64,000 nucleotides of DNA from Rotaria sp. Silwood1 (Eukaryota > Rotifera > Eurotatoria > Philodinida > Philodinidae). The notes under the pieces are model-generated. The model was not told the DNA's origin, made no database searches, and saw nothing but the letters and a program-made list of their open reading frames with translations. The DNA is taken from positions 312,211-376,210 of the forward strand of contig CAJNOP010000026.1 of NCBI GenBank assembly GCA_905250075.1, in the 5' to 3' direction. This document shows positions 28,701 through 40,600 of this stretch, one piece after another (the first letter of the stretch is position 1; every line of letters starts with the position of its first letter). Position numbers and translations under genes: made by a program.

Positions 28701-30993
28701 AAAGCATACAGATTACATAAATCATCAACAAAAACACGTGTTAATAATGATGAAAGACATCGAAAGTAATAAAATAATAAGAAAAGAAAAATCTTTTATA
28801 ATTTTATAATTTCTTTTTTAGTGGTCTTCGTATTCTTCGTCACTTAACTGAAATGAGTCGTTTATCAACAGATGCATTTCGTCATTTATTTTTTGATTCT
28901 GATGAATATGCTCGTCGAAGTGGTATTGATACTGACAAAGATCAAGAATCTGATGTACAAATGGATGGGGTTGGTCCAAGTGAAACAAAACTTCGTAAAA
29001 ATGAATATGATACTTCACCAATGACAAAAATACTTCGCAAAAAAATTATATTACGATTAGAAGATTGGTTTTCATTCATTGAAATTAAATCACAACGAAA
29101 TATAACAATAAATGTGTTCGTAGAAAAAAGAAAACCAAGTTCTTATGTTTTGTTCTCTCTGAAAAAAAAATAATTTTAGTTTTAATAATGAATTTCCTGG
29201 CCTTGTTCATTTTGTTGTTGTTGACCGTTTACGTGGACAAATTTGTACACCAACACTTATTATTAATGATTATCAACAACAGTCATTAACAAATACTTGT
29301 TTCAATGAATTTGAATATATTTTAGAAAAAAAAGTTTGAATATTATCAAAGGACATTTTCTTAATCTTTTATTATTTAGATATTAGCATTTGAATTTGAG
29401 TGTCTTTCAGCACTTCAACATGGTTTTACATCATATACAATGTCTGATGAACATTTTACTTATAATTATACATTACGTTTACAAGAGAGTAATGTATGTT
29501 TTAGAGAATATTGATATAGATATTGGAGTGAAAGAAATAAGTATTGTATAAATAGAAAGACAGAGACTTTGAAAGAGTTTGATCTTCAATTGAATTTGAA
29601 AATCGATTGACATGAATTTTGATCCAAGAAACTTTCGATCTGAACTCAAATTTCTTTCATTAGCTCTCCTAGAAACTCGAAGTACTATAGAAGTTGTGTA
29701 AACTCCGTAGTGATTTGTGATATGTATTTTCAATAGAACATAATGCTCAGCTAGATGACAAAGTCCATCGTGTATGAGTATATACTTGTACTAATTCACC
29801 TTGGATATTGTGAATTCCTAAGTAGTTCATTGGTTCAGTAATCTAACCATTGATTGAATAACGAATGACTCTAACTACAGTATTTCAACGACGAAATTTA
29901 TATTCTGTTTTTCGTGTCCTGACACATAATATCATCTTTCGAAATTTAATTTACTGACTAAAATGCTACAATTGTATTGTGATCTAAATTGATGCCGATT
30001 AACACTAAACCATTTTGATGAATAGAACCTTGTAACTGTAAATTTGATCTGAATGTATACTGCTGATAAGTTAGTTTGTAATGAAAATGAAGATTAGCCC
30101 TATGAGATGTACCAAATATTCATAGAAGTAAGAGTTGTTATAAGGATTAATGAGAGGAACTCAGATTCAAGCCGAATATTGCGCCCGAAATTTGGACCTT
30201 TCTGAAAATCCAACAACGTTACATTGAATAAAAACAAACACTATTCTTGATTACGAAATATTTTTCATTTGTTAATTTTAGTTGAACATTGTTGATATGG
30301 ATCGATATAAAAAAAGTGAACAATTTTATCAATTTTGAATATTTAATTGTTAGAATTTTCTTTAGACAAAAGTAAAGATAACTGTTTCGAAAAGATGAAA
30401 CTACATATATTAGTTAAACTAGAACGTCAAAGTGTATGATTCGAATTAGTATCTAAATTGAAAATTTAAATTTTTTACAACAAGTAATCATATAGTAAAA
30501 TCTTTTTGACTCTTGAAACAATAACATATTATACAACATGATGGAGATATTAATCGATCTGATCATAGAGATTTCATTTTCGAATAGCCACATATTATTT
30601 AAGATTTCGTTAGAAGATATTATTTTAAGAAACATCTATAAGAATATTTCGTTTTGGTTTTCATTAATTTAATTACACCAAGTCTTCTTTTTTTGTGTTA
30701 GGGTGCTTCGATGCGACTTTATAAAGCTTTTGTACAATCACAGCCGCCTGGTGTTCTACATTTTGATTTCTATAAGTAATAATTAGTTTATTAGACATTG
30801 TTTTAATATGTATCATATTTGTCTTTTTATTCCTATTAGAGCATTGGCAAATGAATATTATCCATGGCTAACTTATCAATCGTCAGTTATGTGTTTTGAA
30901 TTGATTTCTGTTCATTTATGTGTTGTGCCACCAAGGATTGTGCGTGAACAATGCGAACATCTTTGGCCGAAACTAATGGAACTTGATGAGTAG
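25795..30993 (+). CDS. HPS1: Hermansky-Pudlak syndrome 1 protein homologue (BLOC-3 subunit)
   Basis: Subunit of BLOC-3, which with HPS4 activates Rab32/Rab38 for biogenesis of lysosome-related organelles (family knowledge). Exons: 25795-25947, 26002-26169, 26232-26350, 26918-27014, 27077-27228, 27327-27540, 27590-27763, 28445-28585, 28653-28765, 28822-29115, 29180-29333, 29380-29493, 30702-30775, 30840-30993. All phases close, giving about 706 residues against about 700 in human HPS1. Matching landmarks: an N-terminal longin-type region (LLKALIKFHIGVLPF), a central block (LEDWFSFIEIKSQRNITI, then EFPGLVHFVVVDRLRGQ) and the C terminus (MCFELISVHLCVVPPRIV). The exon from 28822 uses a weak GTTCGT donor, which frame and homology require. 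A short AAT run at 26005-26025 adds seven Asn. Long introns are 26351-26917, 27764-28444 and 29494-30701; no gene is seen in them. An AATAAA lies near 31106. Confidence 0.92.
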
Positions 30994-31147
30994 ACTCAAA
31001 CACAATGAATTATATGAAAGGATTAGCATTCAATGAGTGATGTTTTTTAAACAATAAGAAAAGAAAACAATTTCATTTCATATTTTTATTTTCTTTCTTT
31101 TGAAATAATAAATTCACATTTTTACATTTGAATAAAACAAGAAAACG

Positions 31148-32849
31148 ATGACTGCTACTTTTATAATTGTATTGGTTATATTGTTCAGTTTTCTTATACG
31201 TAAGTTAGTCATTATACAAGATCCTCTTAAAATGATACTATTCCTAAAAATTTTTATTGTAAAACTGAAACTTCTATCGACCAAACATTTGAAACATGTA
31301 ATTATACCGACTAGAATAAACAGCCATGGTCTTCTATTATATAAATTCACAGCATTTCTTCAAAGGTGACATTCTATTGCGAACTATTTTTTTTGCAAAC
31401 TTTTACTGAGAAACTTAAGAGTTCTTGAAAAACTCTTATGACACTCAAACAGGCGTCTTTTTCAATTAATGAGAAAACTTCCTGAACTCATACTCGTCGT
31501 TTAATTTCATATTGAATTTACAAAGAAGTCTCTATAAGACTAGAAAAATTCTAAAAGCATCTGTGCTCATGGACCTCTGGAATCGAGTTATGACCGTTTT
31601 ACTAAGTTTTTGACCCATTTTTATATATATTTGTTGAAAAATCAAATTATGAAATTTGGACATCTTGACAAAAAAAACATTCTTTTCAGCTGAAACTTTT
31701 GAAATATCCTATTAGTCATTTGACACGTTTATGAGCGAAATATCAGATCAAAATATCGTCATTTGAGTTTTTAGTACATACCTAAAGTTGAATCAAAAAT
31801 TCAGTAAAACACTCATAAAATGACTTTACAGGCTTACGGGCCTGAACCTTTTTAGAACTCTTCTTAGCTTTGCTGAAACATCATTATCAATCCAATAAAA
31901 TGTTCAAACGACGGGTACGAGGTCAGATAGCTTCCTCATCAATGCAAGAAAGACATGGTATTTACTCGAAAAAATAGAAAATTATATTTCACAAAAATGG
32001 TTTTTTTTTATAAACCGAGTTTTAGATGCTAGTTCCTATCCAAAAGAAAATCGCTAGACTTTTGAAAAAGACTGGTGGATAAACCATGGCAGTCCATTCT
32101 TGGAGGAAGAGAGGAAAGTTAATTACGTGAAAATTTTACATAGTTTTTTTAATGCGACTCATCGTGCAGTGTCAATGATCTAAGAGAATATTGAAAAAAG
32201 TGATTTTCAATCGAGTTGTCTGTGTTGTAAATAAATTTATACTATTTCAATGTTGCCACATTTGAGAAATTCTGAAGGAAGTACAAATGTTTACTAATTT
32301 ATACTGAAACAAAAACACATTCTTCTTGAATGTAAATAATGAATGAGTTCAAACTAAATTTACTCGTGTACAAACAATTCTTTATATCAAATATAAATTT
32401 CTTCGTTAATTATATACTATAATTTTCTTTGAAATATTTTCAATAGAAATCAGACCAGTACAGACTATCGCTTGCTATACATGTATTGATTGTGATGATC
32501 CATTCGATGCTAATTCACCTAATGTTACTCAAAGTTTAGCATCATGTTATTATTGTTATGTAAGAAGACTTTCTATATTTTATTATTCTTCAATTTTATT
32601 GACTATATTTGTCTTCATTAGAAATTAACTATATTTATGGCCTATGCTCCACATTATATTATTAAAGATTGTGTTCAAACATGTACTCCAACAAATGCTA
32701 TGTGGGGTGGTTCATCTATTGAAGTAAATTGTTGTACATCATCATTATGCAACAATGCACTAGGATTATATTTTCAATATACATGGAAAAATCGATTTTT
32801 GCTTACAATAATTCCAAGTCTTTTTATGAAACTTTTATCCACAATATAA
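31148..32849 (+). CDS. Ly6/uPAR-like (LU domain) secreted or GPI-anchored protein, copy 1
   Basis: Exons 31148-31199, 32447-32559 and 32622-32849 give 130 residues with closed phases. Signal peptide TFIIVLVILFSFLI. The mature part has ten Cys in the three-finger LU pattern (CYTCIDC, CYYC, two further single Cys) and the hallmark end NCCTSSLCN. A hydrophobic tail follows (FLLTIIPSLFMKLLSTI), suggesting a GPI-attachment signal. The gene starts only 155 bases after the HPS1 stop, on the same strand. Intron 1 is 1247 nt, against 69 nt in the paralogue, because it carries an inverted-repeat element. An AATAAA at 32884-32889 lies inside the coding end of the opposing paralogue. Ligand and role are unknown. 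Confidence 0.85.
31485..31925. mobile_element. Inverted-repeat (MITE-like) element in Ly6 copy 1 intron
   Basis: Two arms of roughly 150 bases, 31485-31640 and 31780-31925, are diverged inverted repeats. For example, CTGAACTCATACTCGTCGTT at the left matches CTGACCTCGTACCCGTCGTT read on the minus strand at the right. The same arms share ACCGTTTTACTAAGTTTTTGA against GTGTTTTACTGAATTTTTGA. There is no coding capacity. A related copy lies near 57400-57950. Confidence 0.65.
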
Positions 32850-32881
32850 GAAAATAATTTTTGTATCATTCAATGAAAATT

Positions 32882-33423
32882 TTAATAAAAGCTTTGTATA
32901 ACATTTAAAATGATAAATATAAAAAGCATAATACGAGATATCAATGGAAATGTTATCATTGAACTTGTATTACAAAGATTTGAAGTACAACAAGTGCTTA
33001 TAACTGATCCTCCGCCAAATGTTTGAAATGTTTCAATACAAGCTGGAACACATTTACGAACTACATAGCTATAAGGAGCATAAGCAATATTAATTGCCAA
33101 TTTCTAAAACGGATAAAAAATGAATCAAATAATTTCTGAAAATTCAAATAAAATATATCCTTAAATATTCTTACATAGCATGAATTACATGACGATAAAA
33201 CAGAAACCGAGCTTGTACTTTGAAATGGATCAGTACAATTCGTGCATTCATAACAATTAACAGTAACGTATTGAGATGAAGTTTTATCTTAAAAATAAAA
33301 CAAAAAAAAAAAAATTCAGTTAAAATATAATCTTTAATTTATTGCTTTTTACTGACCAGTACAAAGTAGAATTATTAAAAAGAAAATAATCACATGACAC
33401 CAATATAAATTCAAATTGACCAT
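32882..33423 (-). CDS. Ly6/uPAR-like (LU domain) secreted or GPI-anchored protein, copy 2
   Basis: Exons (minus) 33357-33423, 33175-33287 and 32882-33103 give 133 residues with closed phases. It has a signal peptide (CHVIIFFLIILLC), ten Cys in the same spacing as the neighbour (CYECTNC, CNSC, then TCCTSNLCN) and a hydrophobic C-terminal tail (PLISRIMLFIFIILNVI). Exon 2 is 113 nt in both copies and the intron phases match (1 then 0). The two genes are therefore a clear duplicate pair, placed tail to tail with 32 bases between stop codons. Both introns here are short (69 and 71 nt), probably the ancestral state. Confidence 0.86.
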
Positions 33424-36400
33424 GGTTTCTTTTTTTTTCTCTATTTTTTGAATTAGTATTAAAGTAGACAAAGCGAACGAAAACGTTTCGGTTTATGTAT
33501 GTTTGTATTTATACAAGTGATTGAATGTCAATAATGCAACCATTTTATTCTTTAACGACAAGAAAAAAAAATTCTAAAAGCTGCATTAACACTTCATCAA
33601 TCGACTATGCCAGCTTGCTTTTTGCTACCTACGCAATCATTTGAGAGATGATTGTTTTTTTCTAATCTCAAAAATAAGAAAATAAATATGCTGATCAAAA
33701 GAATGAAACAATGCCATACTTTTTCTACTGCCTAGATCTTTTTAATTTAATTGTATTTGATAAACATGATAAACGTTGTTTTAATTCTATTGAAAATGAT
33801 ATTTCAAATACAAATAATACATTGAAATATAAAATTCAATGTTGATTCGTCATTTATTTTTCTCATAAGACTCATCATAAGAGTTTTCTTTTTATTGATC
33901 ATTCATTTTTTATATAATAGATTTTTCGCATGTAGGAATAATCAATGAATTATAAACAATGCTTAAAACATAACAATTCCATATGACGATTTGACAATCG
34001 AACGAATATTTTTGTTGTTGTATTTTTTTTTAACGATAGACTTTCATTATGTGATGTGTTATTGACATATAATGCGATAGCACAGATTATGGGCTAGATG
34101 AAATGAGAAAATTACTTCTTAAATCATCATTATAAATTCTCTGCAAGTACTTTGTTTATTTTGGTAGATAAAGCTTCACGTGATAATACATGTTAAATAT
34201 TTCAATAAATTACCAACACTTATTGAACCAATAGCTTTTATTATTAATGAAAGTACTGTTGTTTGCGAAAACTTTTCTGATTCTTCGTAAGCTTATTGCT
34301 TTTAATTCATTGCAGAAAAAAAATATGATTTATAATTGTGAGTGAATTTCTATGCTATACGATTGTTATTTTTACTTTTATAACGTTTTAATTTATTAAA
34401 AAAAGACACTAATATATCTCTAAAACTCAATTCTTTTCTTTGTTTTCGAATAATATGTGATTTAAAACATTTTCATTGTCATTGATTTAGAGAACATGAG
34501 TAGAACAATATATCTTAAAATACTTTCAATCTCTCTCTGCATATAAAGTGATGATAATAAAGATTGTTAACTATATATTCTTAACGATTTTCAATGGTTA
34601 AAATTATATTGAGAACTTTATTTACTTCAATATCTATTCCGATTTTATACATCGCTAATTGAAATGTTTCCTTATTAATATTAGGACCTAAAATATATTT
34701 TTCGTGTTTATAGTATGAATCTGTTTGCTCATATATTTATTCTATAATTTATTTTATTGTTAATCAAATTAATCATATTCGATACAAATGTTCATAGATT
34801 AATTCAATTTTTATCATAAAAAATGAATTTGATTTAGTGGTTGAGTCTCCTACAAAAATCATTGAGTTGCTCCTAACGAAATGAGACGATCCTAAATTAC
34901 AAACAAAGTAAATATCTTCTTTTCGGCTTCAAATGAGAGTGGAACCCGTGTCTAGAAATTTTTCTGGCTTCGCAAGTAATCTGATTAAAAGATATTGCAG
35001 ACATTAATATATTTATCGTTAAAACTATGTATAGTATAAGTAATAAAACGAGAAGAGTAGTTTTGTTATTAATGTTATCTTGTGAGATAATATTTCGAGC
35101 AAGATCTAGACTTGCAAAATTGATATTGACTTATTTTTGATCGATTTGAAACAGATTTCAGTTACAAATTCATATATACTGCAAAGATTAGTAAAAAAAA
35201 CATGGTTCTCAGTTATTTTGTTATTTTTAATCAAAATAAAAATTTTATTAGTTTTTTTTTTCTTGACAATACAACAATTACAATCAATGAATGATTTATT
35301 TAGAAATTCAAATATACTTCTTAAACTTATAATATCAAGTTAGAAATCAGATAACATTCAAGATTAAAATAAAAGTGAATTATTTTACTTTTAAATATAT
35401 TGATGATATATTTTTCTTTGCTTTCTATTTTGAGATATTATTATTTATTATTTACAAAGAAATCTTAAATTTCAAAGAAAAAAAAAGAAGGCATTTGATA
35501 GTTTTTTTCCTTTCTTTGGAAGGAAAAAAGAGACATTTACAAATCTAATATTAAATTTAACCTTGGCTATTATTTCATATTTATACTTGACTAGTAGAGT
35601 GAAATATGAGTCTGAAAAAAATAATGAAAATGTTCTTGACTGATTTTGAGTGTACTGTGGAATTTTATCAAGACTAATTATTTTCTTTTTAGTTCACAAA
35701 TAAATCTATATTCGAAAATAAGTGATTGTTTCATACATTCTTTTTAGTTCCATAAGCAATAATCAAATAGAATGCAAGAAAAATTCTCAATTACTTGAGA
35801 GAAAAATGAAAATTTTCCGTATTGAAGATGCATGTTTGTTATAAACATTCAATATTCTTCTTTTCTCGAATCAATCTTGATGAAAATCAGAAAGAATCAA
35901 AAAGATTCATGTATAAGACTTAATACTAAAAATTGTTTGATTCTATTTGTCTTAGGGTTATCTCGGTTTCTATCGGCACAATAATAACTATTTGTTTATT
36001 CGTATACATTGAATGAATAATTATGAAAAAGAAAATAAGATATTGATGTATTAATGAATTTTAATACTTGTTACTAAAATAATATTTTCCTAGACATATA
36101 ACCAAGGTTTTAATAATATTAACAGAAAATCTAATCTATATTTGTATTGTTAAAAAAACTTCTACATTTTCTTACGTTAGATTCTTGTTTTGTAATAAAA
36201 TAAAACATGTTATATTTTAACAATATCATTCTTTTTTATTTTTTTTTTTGAAATAGCAGATGAATATATCTAAAATCTAATTAGAATAAAATCAATTAGT
36301 TTTTTTTTCATTTAATGCGAGTTACTTAAAGATAGTTTCTATTCGAAATAAATGAACTATTGATCTATCAATGCCATTACGATCAACCAGTTTTGTTCAA

Positions 36401-37625
36401 CTATTATATAATGATTGACATTATTTTAGTTTTAGTTGCAATATCTTCGCTACTCTGTGTGCAATACCTAAACTTTATCAAAACACACACACTGAAAATT
36501 GAGACAAAATGCATGTAAAGATAGTTCAAAGATATGATACTTCACAAAATCATATGATTTTTTTCTTTGATATCTCGTTTTCTCAAAAAGCTTTAGATGA
36601 TTTCCTTTCATTGTTACTTTAAAAATGTTTTATTTTTCAGAAATATTCATGCTTTTTTTCTGATTGCGTAACACAGAATTTTCTATAACTCTTCATTTCT
36701 TCGTTATATTTTGAAAGAGCATGTCAAAATACAGATCATTAAAAAGTTCTTTTTTCAATTAAGCTTTTGCACTTTTACATAAAAATGTACTTTTATAATT
36801 AGAGTGTTATTTTTTGAGAGCTTTTTATGAAACGTTGAACTTTTCATCCCTTGTCTCATCTTAAAAACTAAGCATTCAAAACGAACTCTTTCATGTCTTA
36901 CATCTTGACATGTTCTTTCAAACAAAAAAAATTAACTATATAGAATGAAGACCTATAGAAAATTTCGAGTGTCAAATACGATATTTTTCAACAATTTTTG
37001 TTGAATATCTTCAGAAAACGTCATGATAGCTAGATTAAGACCGACTTTTAATCGATATTCGACTGTCTAAACGTAATACATGTAGGACTGTTTGTTTCTA
37101 TCAGTTGAAACCATAAAATATAACGCACCATATGATTTCGTTTTGAAGCGATTACTTGATTATATCTCTTACTATGTCCTTAAATGAATACAGATACTAT
37201 TGAATAAATATTCATTGTGAGAAGCTAGTGCACTATTGTTAAAGTGATGATGTTCATCGATCATTATCTCAAGGTTACAAATATGAATATTTAATTAATA
37301 TTTAATTATGAAATCACTATAACACCGAAGTATTATAATAAATATCTTAATACATTCTCAATAAATCAACAGCCAATGATAACTACTATTAAAGCAACCA
37401 ACTTACACTATTTAAACGAAAAAAAAACACATTTATTTTTTTTTTATGATTAAGAAGATTTATTTCCACATATATTCAAAGAAAAAAAAAACAAGTTCTC
37501 CTGAGATTAAAACATCTGTTTCTCAATATTCACTCATGTACATATTTCTATTAAAATGACAAACAAACAAACACACACACAAATATTTAATGACTAAATT
37601 TGAAAAAAAAAGGTGAAAGAAAATG
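33424..37625. other. 4.2-kb AT-rich stretch, no gene recognised
   Basis: Very AT-rich, with many homopolymer tracts. Open frames here (for example 35137-35343) are low-complexity Leu/Ile/Lys runs without splice support. It separates the start of Ly6 copy 2 from the 3' end of the discoidin receptor; promoter and 3' UTR elements must be inside but cannot be placed. Confidence 0.5.
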
Positions 37626-40600
37626 TCAAATAATGTTAATACCATCAAGTCGTTTATTGAAAAAAGTAAATATTTCATGAAATGTTGGTCTTTCACCATA
37701 TGGACGCCAACATTCAAGCATTAAATCCACAAGTTCTTTACTTAAATATTCGGGTTTTGATAATTGTAAACTACCTGATGATTTTATAACATTATTTCCC
37801 ATTAGCTTTAATCGTTGATAAACTTGTTCATTATTTAATAAAGCATACGGTAATGTTAAACAATTTGTCATTATTTCCCAAAGTGTTATACCAAATGACC
37901 ATACATCTGATTGTGTACTAAATTCATTCTAAAAGAAAACAAAAACCAAAAAAGATTTAATTTTAAGCAAAATAAAAAACAAAAAAAATGATAAAATTAC
38001 ATTTGAAATTGTTTCTGGTGCCATCCATCGTATAGGTAAACGACAATCATTTATTTTAAAATAGTGCGATTGAAATTGTATTGATGTTATAGCTGAATTC
38101 ATTAATTTAATTTCATAATTTGGATAAATTAAACAATTTCTTGCAGCTATATCTCGATGAACAATATTTTCGGATTCAAGATAACGAAGTGCATTTGTTA
38201 ATTGTGTTATTAAAAGAAGACGAATATTTGTTCTAAAACAAAAAAAAAAAAATCAAAAATAGAATATTTTTTTTTTGTTCGAAATTGAATATGATATATT
38301 ACGTAAGTGATACTTGATCATGTTGAATACGTTGTCTAGTTGATAAAAATGTATAAAGATCGCCTAAGTTACTATATTCAATAAGAGCATAGTTTTGTTT
38401 AAGTGTATAACCATAAAATTGAACTAAATTTGGATGATTTAAATGATACATTAATTCATGTTCTTCATCGAATAATTCTCTAAAAACAAAAGTTTTTTTT
38501 GTTTCTTAATAACATTGAATAATCAATTTTTTGATCAAATTACTTTTGAATAGAATTATTTGTTGTTAGAGCTTTAATAAGTATAGGCTTAAGTATATCA
38601 CATGGATGACGAAGATAAATATAACCTCGGATAATCTATTATTATTATTATTTTTTTTAAATATATTTGATGAAAAAAAAAAAAAAAGAATGTTTTTATT
38701 CGTACCGTTCCAAAACATCCATCCATTGTTGAATAACGTTCTTCCATAATTATTTGTTCATCAGGAATATTTGGAATTGTTATTTTAACATTAGAATCAT
38801 TTTGTGGAGATAATGATTGATATAAACTATTACCACATGGACCTTGAATACTTTTTATTGAATTTTTTATATTCATTGTTTCATCAAATGTTATTGGATT
38901 TGTATATACATCAATAGAAGCATATGGATTTGATGTCTAAATATAGAAATCGAATAATAAAATAGATATTTTCGCAGAAATAGTAAATCTGAAATTAGTA
39001 TTCATTTTGAAATGTAAATGTCAACATTTCTACAAAGTAGAAAAAATTTCTACGAATTTGAAAACTAAATATAATTATCTATCTCTTTCTTTTGAATCTT
39101 ATCATTTCAAAAATAGCTTAAAAATCAGAAATTTATTGTCTTGAAGGTTGATAAAGATACAGGTGAAGGTGAAGATGAGAATGCGCATAAAGGTGAAGGT
39201 GAGGGGTTATTGTAAGCGTACATAATTGGGATGAAACGAATACTCGTGATTACTGTAAAACAGGAAACTAATAGTCTCCACGAAGTAACATTTCTCGTTA
39301 GTAAAAGTTACCAGCAATTAAAGATTTGACATGACCTCATATTCTCCTTTCTCTCGTGGGAAACAAGAAACTTGAAATTTCTAAAAATTAAACTAACCAC
39401 ATTAAGAGTATCTTGTGTAACAGCTGTTAAATAAGGATTAACAACTGATTGATAAACTGTGGACATTGTTGCTGGACTTGCTGTACTAATGGTACCAAAA
39501 TCTGAAGCACTTGTAGCTGTACCACCACTTGGTGAAGTTGTTGTCGAAATAATTAACTGACGACGAATATCATTATGTGAAATTGAACATGTTGAATTAC
39601 TTTCCGCTTTAAAATTCATTTAAATAATATAAAGAAATTCATCAAAAAAAAAACAAAAGATAACTTACAATTAGTACTATCACTAGTTGTCGTATAACAA
39701 CAACGTATTCGTGATTTTGGTGGAAATTTCATTGATATTGGTTGATAACTTGATTCAAATTTTAAATGAGCTGTCATTCTATTTCAATGTAAATAATAAT
39801 AGATTTTAAGAATAAGAAAAAAAACAATCAATAACAATAAAGATTATATTTATTTACTGGCGAAGTTTTTGTCGATGTCGAGATGATTGAATCCATTGAA
39901 GATAAATAAACATTAATAAAACAATTAAAAGTATAATAAGACTTGATGCAAGTAATAACCAATGCCAATATTGAGTAAGTTTTATTCCAGTATCTAAATA
40001 AATAATAGATTTTTATTAAAACAAAATTTTAATATAAAAATTTGATTGTTTTTCATTTTATTTTTACCGATTAAAGGTGGTAAATAATTAACATTCGTTG
40101 TTGGTATTGTTGTTGTTATTATTGACAATGGAATATTAATATTTAATGGTATAGAATCAAATAAAACTTCACTAATAAGTATCCATTTACTTCGATTATT
40201 AAATGTTAATGTTATTTTTAAACAATTAGTTATTATACCATGACCAGAAACTAATGAAACATTAATAAATCTTGCTTGAGGATTTATTAAATCATCAGAT
40301 ATAATTGAAAAAGTTTGATGAATATTTTTTTCATCACAGTTTGTTATCATAATTGAATTAAAAACATATATATCACGTAGAAATAAATTTGATGTATGTA
40401 AATGTATTGATGTAAAATTTTTTATTGTATTAAAATAAAAATAAAGATTTATATTTGATGTTGAAGATAATTTTCGTTTCCAACCTATCCAATCATAACC
40501 AATTTTCCCTATACCTTGAGAATTATCTGTTAAACGATAATCATCACCACCTACAATACCATCAGTTAATTGACCAAGACCATCTAAATAAAAGAATTTA

